Positions 11,495 to 20,412 of a stretch of 64,000 nt of DNA are shown here, one piece after another; the stretch's first letter is position 1; every line of letters begins with the position of its first letter. The translations under genes and the position numbers were made by a program. Source of the stretch: Neopestalotiopsis rosae (taxonomy: Eukaryota; Ascomycota; Sordariomycetes; Amphisphaeriales; Sporocadaceae); contig JALGAS010000001.1 of assembly GCA_023078685.1 (NCBI GenBank), forward strand, positions 806,001 through 870,000. Reading direction: 5' to 3'. The notes beneath the pieces are model-generated. The model was not told the DNA's origin. It saw only the letters and a program-made list of their open reading frames with translations, and ran no database searches.

Positions 11495-12499
11495 TTAGGG
11501 GAGAGTATAACCGCCATCAATTATAAGATCCGCGCCTAAGATCTCATGTCAGCGTCTATATAGTGGAGATATGATGATTTACACTTACCGGTCATATAGC
11601 TACTGGCATCGCTAGCAAGGTAAACATATGAACCTTTAAGCTCGGCAGCCTTGCAAAGTCTTCTGCCTGGTATCATTTGGAACCACTGCCGTCTCCATTC
11701 TTCTGGATGCACAGAGAGCACTATTAAATGTCAGTGGGTCCATCAACACTCACGAAAAAGTAGAAACATACTGTCTGTATCAATAAATCCCTACACACAA
11801 ATGGTCAGTCAGTCAGCTCGTACTACAAGCGATTTGGGAAATGGAACTAACAGGCGAAACACTGTTGACTCGGGCAAAGTCAACCCACTCAACCGAGAGG
11901 GATTTCGATAGGTGCACAAGTGCCGCTTTGCTGGCATTATAAGCCGCCTGTTTCTGTGGCACGTTGACGAGCGTCGCCGAAACGGACGCGGTGAAAATGA
12001 CGGAGCCCCGATGAGGCTTATCCTCACCACCTTGCTTCCACTGCCTCTCAAACACCCGGGCCGCCGCCTGAGCCGTCCAAAAGGCCCCATTGACGTTGAC
12101 GTCGAACATTTCCCGGAACTTGTCCTCTGGGTACTCGGTGGCGGGAATGTGGTCAGCGATTCCTGCATTGGCCACCACGATGTCCAAGTGGCCGCCGCCC
12201 AGCTCCTTAGCCGCTTGCTCCACGGCGGCCTCGATCTCGGACCTCGTCCGCACGTTGACCTTGTAGGCTACCACGGCGCGGCCATTGTTTGCTGCCGAGA
12301 TGTCGGCAGCAAGCTTGTCGGCTTCCGCCGGAGGTGTGCTCGAGTAGGTAAAGGCCACCTTTGCGCCGGCCTCAACAAGGCCGCGAACAACCTCGAGGCC
12401 AATACCTCTTGAGCCGCCAGTGACTAGAGCCGTCTTGCCATCGAGGTTGAAGTGAGACAGCACTGGGCTATCTGGGTTGGGGTGCGGAGCTAGTACCAT
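11495..12499 (-). CDS. Short-chain dehydrogenase/reductase, sorbose/xylulose reductase-like (cluster SDR 1)
   Basis: Four exons (12499-11852, 11790-11772, 11720-11589, 11535-11495) give 279 residues. The Rossmann motif TGGSRGIG is at residues 27-34, the NAG motif is in VVANAG, and the catalytic pair is Y187 and K191 in AAYNASKAAL. The C-terminal SPGFIDTDML and LASDASSYMTG stretches are classic for the NADP(H) polyol/ketose reductases (sorbose reductase, mannitol dehydrogenase and L-xylulose reductase group). Exon 2 is only 19 nt and encodes part of the conserved GFIDTDM motif, which supports the splicing. It reads away from the polyol dehydrogenase next door and is a paralogue of the SDR at 16459-17337. 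A CGG-N11-CCG site lies about 350 bases upstream. Substrate is inference. Confidence 0.9.
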
Positions 12500-13269
12500 T
12501 GTGATGTCTTTGTGAACAATAATGAATTAATTGTAAAATGAGATCAGGAATGTCGTATGAAAAGTTAACCAAAAAGCGTGAAAACAAGAAAAACCTTGCT
12601 CATGGAAGTATGTTAGGTAAGTAACTACGAGTCCATGATCGTGTATGAAATTCTGCCCGACTATGTGGACCTGATGATCGTCATTTTTCTGCATCTGGTC
12701 CGCAGGCTTTAGAGGTACGGAATAGTGTCTTGCGCTGCCCTTCCAAACAAGGTACATTGTAGCCCTGGAAGGCCCACTGTTTCGAGTCCCATTGGAGCCA
12801 AGCTGAGCCTATACGCGATGGCCCCTGGTCTAGTCTACAGGGCTGTTTTCCGGGGCATATAGTCCCGGCCCAGCTGTCCCGTTCACCCCGCCTTTCTTGG
12901 GGTCATGTTTGCGGGGTCAGGGTGACTGTCACCCTCATACAAATTATACAATCGCCTGATTGACAGCGTGTTTCTAGCTGGAGGCCGGCATCGCATGGAT
13001 GCAGAGCCCGCGTGTCGCGTCACTTCACGGAGCGATTACTGCAGACGTGGAGATGGATCAAATATCGATGAGGATATCGTCATAGGCTTGGGTAGCAGAT
13101 GCATTGACTTCACCTACCAGCACGTTTAGCTACCGGGACTACCAGCTTGGCTGGGTTGCACGGATATATGATGGACACCTTGGATGTTGAAGAACGTATA
13201 TTGTTGGTATTAGGCTTGTATCATTGAAGAGCGAATTTATAGTGAGTGCGACTACATGAGCCCACCTGT
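12500..13269. other. Promoter region of cluster SDR 1
   Basis: A 770-base spacer between the SDR start and the 3' end of the polyol dehydrogenase, both on the minus strand. It contains a GC-rich core around 12840-12910 with several CGG/CCG triplets, listed separately. No gene seen. Confidence 0.5.
12851..12867. promoter_or_regulatory. CGG-N11-CCG, candidate Gal4-type operator
   Basis: The 17-mer CGGGGCATATAGTCCCG has the spacing bound by Gal4-type dimers. It sits about 350 bases upstream of the SDR ATG, in the same cluster as a Gal4-like regulator. An overlapping CGG-N10-CCG follows at 12866-12881. A chance match is possible, since the six fixed bases occur about once per 4 kb. Confidence 0.4.
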
Positions 13270-14550
13270 CTACTGCACTCCAGCAATCATCACCTTCAGT
13301 GTATCTTCCGACGCCTTCTTCACGACTTCAAATGCCTCTAATGACTGTTCAAACTTGAACCTATGCGTGATCAATGACCTTGGCTTGACCTTGCCCGAAG
13401 CTACAAGCTCCACTGCCTGGGGATAACAGCCAGTGGTGTATCGAATGGAGCCCTTGATGTTGAGTGCTCTGATACAAGCAGTAGTGATTGGGAAAACCAC
13501 ATTCTGTAAGAAACACAATAAATCAGCATGCTTGGGTTGAATCAAGATTGAGAAGGGTCGTCTTACCTCTTGGCCCATACCGGCTTGAACATAGGTGCCG
13601 CCCTTCTTTGCTGCAAAAACGCCTGCTTGTATGCATGGGGCAGCTCCAGTACACTCTAGAACAATATCTGCGCCCTCGCCGAGTCCGAATTGTTCAACGA
13701 TGCGCTCGGCAGTCGCCCGTGAAGCATCTACCGGATCAAGGGATGCATCAGGCTTCTCCGGGATGAATACTCCATCAGCCCCAAAGCCTTCTGCGAATGC
13801 CGCTCTCGACTTTGAAATGTCGACACCAATCACCTTTGATGCGCCGTAGCCCTTCGCAACGGCCTGACACAGCGCGCCAATTGGTCCGCAACCAAAGACG
13901 AGGACCGATTGTCCGGCGCGCAGGTCAGCAACCTTGCATATCTGAACTGCTACAGCCACGGGCTCAACAAGGGCTCCATCCTCGGCAGTCATGTGGTCGG
14001 GAATCTTGTAACAGTAATCACCTGCTACAATGTAGTATTTCTGAAGCGTTCCATCCCACGGCGGGGTTGCAGCGAATACAGTATCGGCACATAGGTTGTA
14101 AGCCCCGGACCGGCAGTAGTCACAGCTGCAAACTAATCAGCATCCATACCTACTTGGCTCAATTTTGCAAGGTAAAGCAGCAGAAGAAGTAGGAAAGACT
14201 CACTGTCTGCACGGTATACCCGGCTCAATAGCAACACGATCCCCAACCTTGACGTTTTTCACTTTGGAGCCCACCTCTACCACAGTTCCGGCGCTTTCAT
14301 GGCCCAGCACGATTGGGCTGTTCAAAATGAAGTCGCCAATGCGACCGCGCTGCCAGTAATGAACATCACTGCCACAGATACCAGTCTGCTCAATGTGAAC
14401 GCGAACGTCGTGCTCATCTCTCAACTTGGGCACGTCGCGGTCCTCAAAAGTGACCTCTTTGACTTTTTGCAATACAAAGGCGGGATTCTGTAATGGTTAG
14501 CACCTTCGTCCAGTTGTACGATGATATTGAGCACTCACTTTCTCGGCCAT
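13270..14550 (-). CDS. Zinc-dependent polyol (xylitol/sorbitol-type) dehydrogenase
   Basis: Four exons (14550-14539, 14487-14204, 14125-13567, 13503-13270) give 362 residues, the normal length. The first exon holds only MAEK. Catalytic zinc ligands C42, H67 and E68 are seen in [10 protein letters not shown] and LGHES; structural zinc cysteines are C97, C100, C103 and C111. The cofactor motif GCGPIG followed by GVDIS points to NAD. The RGRIGDF segment matches the xylitol dehydrogenase, L-arabinitol dehydrogenase and sorbitol dehydrogenase group. It should oxidise a polyol to a ketose in the cytosol. It shares a 497-base divergent promoter with the sugar kinase, so the two are probably co-regulated. 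Which polyol is oxidised is not decidable here. Confidence 0.92.
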
Positions 14551-15047
14551 GTTGCTATGTTATTCCAAGGAGTATGTCTATGTTACGAGGTCTGCTTTGA
14601 CAGTGATATGAAATTGTAAGGAACAACTTAGAAAGAGCTGATCGTGATAGTTATTGTCGACTCTTCCGACTCAGCCAAGGCGACTTGTTAATCGTGTGCG
14701 TTGGCGACTATATTCACATTGGCCGGGGTCTTGCGCTACCATTCCCCACATATGACGAGGGCGGAATACTCCGAGAGGCAACGGGCGTCCGTCACCCGCA
14801 GCCACGATTGGTCAGATTGAAAGGGATCATCGGCACTTTGGCAAGGAAAGTTGCTGGTTGACAGACATCCGGTGTTGGTGCTATCCACAAGTAGACCCGG
14901 GTGCTTCAGTCAGTATCAATTTGCTCAATGAGATGATCTAAGCAGGTGGCTTTGCTATCTGTTGAATCGAGACAACGGAGGCACCATGACATTGTTCAGC
15001 ATTCACCCGAGAGGCGCCTCATTTTTAGGCGCCATTCCTTGACAGCG
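14551..15047. promoter_or_regulatory. Divergent promoter of polyol dehydrogenase and kinase
   Basis: A 497-base spacer between two divergent start codons of the cluster. Near its centre lie CGG-N6-CCG (14762-14773) and CGG-N11-CCG (14782-14798), about equally far from both genes, which fits one bound activator serving both. Confidence 0.6.
14782..14798. promoter_or_regulatory. CGG-N11-CCG, candidate Gal4-type operator
   Basis: CGGGCGTCCGTCACCCG has the exact Gal4-type spacing. It is 232 bases before the dehydrogenase ATG and about 250 before the kinase ATG. Together with the site at 12851-12867 it links three cluster genes to the Gal4-like factor encoded at 20413-23166. Binding is inferred, not shown. 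Confidence 0.45.
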
Positions 15048-15764
15048 ATGGAGTCAACATACCAGGACCTCGCGAACAGCATTCTTGCACTCTGGAAAAT
15101 CAAATCGACTCCATCTCAATCGGACCCAGATGTCGACGAAGGAAAACGACGAATCGTCATTGGTTTGGCTGGTCCTCCAGGATCCGGCAAGAGCACTCTC
15201 GCCTCCAGGGTCGCAAACATAGTCCAATCATCTCCATCAGGGCCACGGGTAGCCATTGTATCGCTTGATGGCTTTCACCTGACGCGGGCGGAACTGAGTG
15301 CCTTACCAAACGCCAGCGAGGCATTTGCTCGCCGTGGTGCCCCATGGACCTTTGATGCAGCCGCCGCGGCGACACTGGTGCAGCAGCTCAAGAGTACGTT
15401 TGGTCAGCAAGACGTCCTTGTCCCGACCTTTGACCATGCCGTCAAGGATCCTGTTCCGGACGGCTTGGTAATTGATAAGGGTACGGATATCTGTATTGTT
15501 GAGGGCAACTATGTTCTAAGCAATGTGGGCGCCTGGGCCTCGATTGCGGACATGCTGGATGAGAAATGGCTGCTGGGTGTTGATGCAGACGTAGCGAGGG
15601 TCAGAGTCGCGGCAAGACATCTAGCGAGTGGGATTGAGCCGACGATGGAATTGGCGCTCGCCAGGACAGACTACAATGATATGCCCAATGGGCGTCTGGT
15701 TATGGAAAGCAGCAAAAGCCGGTACGATCGATTGATACCCAGTATCGAGGATGCCACAACTTGA
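15048..15764 (+). CDS. P-loop sugar/nucleoside kinase (Yfh7/FrcK-like, PRK-uridine kinase superfamily)
   Basis: An intronless gene of 238 residues. The Walker A loop GPPGSGKST is at 42-50, the substrate-side motif SLDGFHL at 72-78, ARRGAPWTFD at 94-103, the FDHAVKDP segment at 128-135 and the Walker B-like EGNY at 152-155. These motifs in this order are those of the phosphoribulokinase/uridine kinase/pantothenate kinase superfamily, and closest to small kinases such as yeast Yfh7 and bacterial fructokinase FrcK. In a polyol cluster the natural guess is ATP-dependent phosphorylation of the ketose made by the neighbouring dehydrogenase; that is inference. I chose the ATG at 15048; a frame opening at 14946 adds 34 residues but has no ATG. 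Confidence 0.85.
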   Translation: MESTYQDLANSILALWKIKSTPSQSDPDVDEGKRRIVIGLAGPPGSGKSTLASRVANIVQSSPSGPRVAIVSLDGFHLTRAELSALPNASEAFARRGAPWTFDAAAAATLVQQLKSTFGQQDVLVPTFDHAVKDPVPDGLVIDKGTDICIVEGNYVLSNVGAWASIADMLDEKWLLGVDADVARVRVAARHLASGIEPTMELALARTDYNDMPNGRLVMESSKSRYDRLIPSIEDATT

Positions 15765-16458
15765 TGATCTGATACGGTCAACTGTCAATTATAGTGGCCA
15801 TCATAATAATCAAATGTCGTCTGAATTGCTTTCCACCAACACTAATACTGATTGTATGACAATGCATCGGCTTCTCGAAATCAACGCATTACCCATACAT
15901 GGGTTATCTTGGTATCAGATACAATATGCAGCTACTTCTGATGGTTGCGCATAAACTACAGAACATTACACAAAAGCTCCATGCAATGTCTTGTACTGAC
16001 GTTCAAGGCCGATTCTAGGCCTCGGGTAGATGAGCCATTAACATGTCAGACACTGACGATCTGCAGATGGGTCTTAGTCGTCCCTCGACTTCATTCCACC
16101 CCTATCAGCCTGATCCTAGCCGCCGCTATAGTGCTCATGGTGCACTTGCATAGTAGGTGGGATATGCGTTCTTTACGACAAAGTTGTGCGGGTCCGTCGC
16201 GGACGTAACTCAACCTATCCACCAGGGTCACTGGCTCCGTAACCTCACGAGACCTTCAATAATTGTTGCTTGTAGAGTTAGGAATATATTCGGGCATTTT
16301 ATATGTACTAGGAGCACCGCTTCGACATTCATGGGTATTCTGGTAGGTTGACTTGTTGTAAACTTCCGATCAATTTTCGTTGTTTCTCTGTCGCTTGCGC
16401 CAAAGAGGCTTTTTGTCCAACCACTTTTTTGTTCCACAATACTCCACAAACATAAACC
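15765..16458. other. Spacer between kinase and SDR 2
   Basis: Spacer between two plus-strand cluster genes. It holds a near-match to the Gal4 spacing (CGG-N11-CCT at about 16200-16216) but no perfect site. No gene seen. Confidence 0.4.
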
Positions 16459-17337
16459 ATGCCAGCAGCAAGGCAGTCGATCCGAGCTCGGAACCCTCCC
16501 ATTGCAGACAGTGTCTTCCAGTCCTTTCGCCTCGACGGCAGGACCGTGATTATCACGGGAGGCGCAGGCGGTATCGGATATGAAGTTGCTCGGGGCCTAG
16601 CTGAAGCGGGCGCCAATGTGGGTGATCTCTCAAAAGTCCGGCACCACATATTTCATGACTAACTTGATGATTTCCAGCTCGCGCTTTGGTACAACACGTC
16701 AAGCAAGGCCGAGAAACTCGCTGCGGTAATTGCACAAGAGTTCAAGGTCCAAGTCCGGACCTACAAGGTTGACGTGCGCGATTACGCTGCGGTGGAAGCT
16801 GCGGTCTCACAAGCCGTGGAAGATTTTGGTCGCTTGGACGTGCTCATCGCCAATGCGGGAGTGCCATCAAAGGCCGGTGCGCTGGACGACAAGGTGGAAG
16901 ACTGGGACCGTGTGCGCGCTGTTGATTTTGACGGAGCTTATTACAGTGCCCGCGCCGCCGGCCTCGTGTTTCGCCAGCAAGGTCATGGTGTAGCCATCCT
17001 CACTGCCTCCATGAGCGGTCATGCCGCCAATGTCCCACAAGAGCAGAGCTGTTACAACGCCTGCAAGGCTGGTGTGATTCACCTGGCGAAATCCATGTCT
17101 GTAGAATGGGCGAAATGGGGAGGTCGCATCAACTCGGTCTCGCCTGGCTATATTGACACGGAGATCTCTGGAGACTGCCCATTTGAGATGAAGGAAGAAT
17201 GGTTCAGTTTAACTCCCATGAGACGAGATGCTGACCCCAGAGAGTTGAAGGGCGTCTATCTATATCTTGCCAGTGATGCTAGTTCATACACGACAGGAGC
17301 CGACTTTGTAATTGATGGAGGATATACGGCTAGGTAG
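16459..17337 (+). CDS. Short-chain dehydrogenase/reductase, sorbose/xylulose reductase-like (cluster SDR 2)
   Basis: Two exons (16459-16617, 16678-17337) give 272 residues. The intron is 60 nt with a clear branch site (TGACTAAC). The cofactor loop TGGAGGIG is at residues 33-40, NAG is in LIANAGV, and the catalytic Tyr and Lys lie in YNACK. It is a paralogue of the SDR at 11495-12499: both share LEVARGL-type helices, the VNVPQ/ANVPQ turn, SVSPG(F/Y)IDT and the LASDASSYTTGAD ending. Unlike that gene it has no intron in the SPGYIDT region. NADP(H)-dependent ketose/polyol interconversion in the cytosol is likely; two paralogues in one cluster suggest two successive redox steps or two substrates. 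Confidence 0.92.
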
Positions 17338-17768
17338 ATGATCTGACTGAATTCTACATATATCGAACCCTGTATTACACACCGGATAGAGTGCAAATTG
17401 AAAAATTAAATTTCAATCAATCAATCTGCAAAGCTGTTTGTAGTAAATGAGGTTTGGGCTGATGGGAGATTTGCATGTGCTTCTCAAATTACTATGACAG
17501 GCCGTTGAAGTGATGCCCCATTTCTGATTCCGCCTTCAACTTGTTATTCTTCTATGGACCGCGGAAGTGACCATAAACACTCACAGACATAGTCGCAAGA
17601 CAACAAGGATAGCCAACCCACAGTCAACCAACCACATCTTGAAACAAAGACGTCCAGCCAAGCCACTTTTGCGCTCTTTACTAGTATGACATCACCCCAT
17701 GACCGTGCCATTACTCGCGATTTCGGTCTTGAGGAGGCCCAGGTATTTCACCGAGGGTGACTGTTGTC

Positions 17769-17783
17769 CGGCACTAACCCCCG
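17769..17783. promoter_or_regulatory. CGG-N9-CCG element 1
   Basis: CGG and CCG triplets separated by nine bases, an arrangement of the kind bound by Zn2Cys6 dimers. A second copy with the same spacing lies 128 bases downstream; both are upstream of the transporter. Confidence 0.3.
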
Positions 17784-17896
17784 CAAATCGAGCCATAGCG
17801 AAACCTTGGCAAGGCTCCACTTCGAGTAACCCCCCCTTACCCCAGATATGTGACTACGACGACGACTAGCTGCTATGTAGATCCGGGGCTGTGGGT

Positions 17897-17911
17897 CGGC
17901 AGGTAAGCCCG
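17897..17911. promoter_or_regulatory. CGG-N9-CCG element 2
   Basis: Second CGG-N9-CCG in the transporter promoter, about 185 bases before the ATG at 18096. Spacing differs from the N11 sites elsewhere in the cluster. Confidence 0.3.
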
Positions 17912-18095
17912 GCGTTCCTTGGTGGACGAGGCCATCGAGATGGTCTTCAGCAGCGAAAACAATGCATGAGCTGTTTTTATATATACCTCTATTCCTGCAT
18001 GTTATGCCTGAATAAGCGTAAGATTCAGTAGCTACACATCTACTTTTATGTCTCTTCTTCTGTCAGCCTAAGCCTCAAGTTGCTGGTCATTCATC

Positions 18096-19809
18096 ATGAA
18101 AGACTCCGATATCGTCGGAACCGCTTTGGCGGAGGTATTGCCTCAGACTGGGAAATACTGGTTTCAGGAGTCGCATCTACTACGATTGAACCTTCTCCTC
18201 CTGATTCCTTTGTTGTCGTCCTCTGTCTCTGGATACGATGGTATGAGTGAACCTCCAGAACATAGATGGTTGTGTCGCATGGCTAATGATCTTTAGGGTC
18301 GCTCATGAATGGTCTTCAGTCTCTTGATCAATGGAAAGATTACTTTGGGCAGCCGGTGGGCGTCATGCTCGGTCTTGTGAATGCAGCCCAGTCTATCGGA
18401 TCTGTTCTGGCTATTCCTTTTGTCGGTGATCTGTCAGACAGGTACGTGAGATTATACAAAGTTCCAGTAATCATGATTGCAATCTGCTGACATGTAGTCT
18501 ACATATAGATTCGGACGAAAACCCATCCTACTCACCGGAATTCTCACGATCATCATCGCAACTGTCATCCAAGCAACATCAATCAACTTGCCAATGTTCA
18601 TTGTGTCCCGACTTGTGGTGGGTTTCGGTGGCATGTTTGTCACGCAGCCGAGCCCAATGCTCATCGCAGAGCTTGCATATCCAACACACCGCGGAAAATA
18701 CACATGTGCCTTTTGGACCATGTATTACTTGGGTGAGTGAACTCCAAGTCGATAGCGGAAGTTCAGTGTTGACAATATATCAAGGCGCCATCCTCGCCTC
18801 TTGGTCGACGTACGGAACACAAGTGTACGAGGGTGAATGGGCATGGAGAATTCCATCCATCATTCAAGCTGCTCTGCCACTTGTGCAACTATGCTTCATT
18901 TGGTGGGTGCCCGAATCGCCCAGGTGGCTCGTTGCACAGGGCCGTGCAGACGAAGCCGCGAACTTGTTGTCCCGTTTCCACGCTGGAGAGGCGCATGCCG
19001 GGGAAGAACAGACACCTCTCGTCCTGCGAGAAATATCCGAGATTGTTCAGACCATCAACATGGAAAAGGAGGCAGAGACAACAGGCTGGGGCGCTCTGGT
19101 GGCCACATCCGGCAACATCAAGAGGACCATCATTGTCATATGCGTCGGCACCTTTGCTCAGTGGAACGGTATTGGCGTCGTAAGCTACTACTTGACATTA
19201 GTCCTCAATACGGTCGGCATTACCTCGACTTACGATCAAACCTTGATCAATGGCCTCCTTCAAATCTTCAACTTTGCCGCAGCATTGTCTGCAGCATTTC
19301 TCGTCGACCGTCTGGGCCGCCGGACTTTGTTTCTCTGGAGCAGCATCGGCATGTTGGTATCCTACATTGTGTGGACCGCATGCTCTGCGGTGAATGCAGA
19401 GACTGGCTCCAAGTCAGCCGGTATAGTAGTTGTCGTTTGTCTTTTCGTCTACTACTTCCACTATGACATTGCGTTCACCCCGCTACTATTTGGGTACACG
19501 ACTGAGATCCTCCCCTACTCGATCCGGTCCAAGGGTATTGCGGTCGAACTATTCTCGATTTATTCCTCCTTGGTCATTGCCGCTTTCTGCAATCCGATCG
19601 GCATTGAAAACATTGGTTGGAAGTACTACATTGTGTTCTGCTGCCTGCTCGCTTTATTCCTGCCAGTGGTGTACTTCTTCTTCCCCGAGACCAAAGGCCG
19701 TTCGTTGGAGGAAATTGCCCTCATTTTTGATGGCGAGCAAGCGCTGGACATTGAGCAGGTCAAGGGTGTTGACACCAAGGGCACCGTAACCCAAGTCGAG
19801 GTAGTCTAG
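18096..19809 (+). CDS. MFS sugar transporter, lactose-permease-like (cluster transporter)
   Basis: Four exons (18096-18240, 18297-18441, 18509-18732, 18785-19809) give 512 residues. Sugar-porter marks are YDGSLMNGLQ in the first membrane segment, DRFGRKP between segments 2 and 3, PESPRWLVAQGR, the VDRLGRRTLFL loop and PETKGRSLEEI near the end. This combination is typical of the fungal lactose/cellobiose permease branch, which also carries other sugars and polyols. Twelve membrane segments and plasma-membrane location are expected. It lies head to tail between SDR 2 and the regulator, so it is probably the uptake step of the cluster. The substrate is not decidable from sequence. Confidence 0.93.
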
Positions 19810-20412
19810 GTACCTACTCAGGAAGATGAATATCAGATGACTTTACACATGCTCGATGCGGTACAAGTCAGTCTTTGCAACATCGACTACGCCGTGCTCC
19901 AGTTCGTCCCGATAATAGCGAGAATGATAGTTTAATGACTTGCATATCAGTGTACGAGGCCCCGCAGTAGGAGGAACACTAAATGCTGCAGCTTCCTTAG
20001 CGGATCCATTCCAGTGGATTGACCTAGAGTCAGGCCCCGCTAGCGAACAGGGCCGTGTCTTCTGTAGCGCGTGGAGAAAAGGCGCGGGGAGTCAGGAGGA
20101 TAGACTGACTTCTTACAGACAAAGGTCTCATATTAATACTGTCCTGGTCAATACAACTCAGAGGGCACTAGGTGACGAAGATGGAGGATGAACCAATAAG
20201 TCTCGCTCGGAAATCAAACTCTCACAAACTCCCACACAACAATCTACATTGGCCAGAAGCGACGTCCGATCAGTTCTCAGGTTCGGGCCAATCCAACCTT
20301 TCGCGCAGCCCACACCAAATTGACCTGAGCGCAAACCGCAAGTTCGGGTACATAGAATTGGAGCGCGACTGACTTGGACGCTGTCGTTGGATGTATCTAT
20401 ATTCGAGGTAAC
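19810..20412. other. Promoter region of the cluster regulator
   Basis: A 603-base spacer before the Zn2Cys6 regulator. A 66-codon frame at 20172-20372 has no family resemblance and is more likely leader sequence. No perfect CGG-N11-CCG is present. Confidence 0.4.

Larger units (their letters stand above)
17338..18095. other. Promoter region of the cluster transporter
   Basis: Contains two CGG-N9-CCG elements (17769-17783 and 17897-17911) and a TATATATA stretch (17978-17985) about 110 bases before the transporter ATG. No gene seen. Confidence 0.5.

Noticed and set aside
14946..15047. 34-residue N-terminal extension of the P-loop kinase
   Set aside because: It begins at a non-ATG codon and overlaps the divergent promoter; the ATG at 15048 fits the usual family length.
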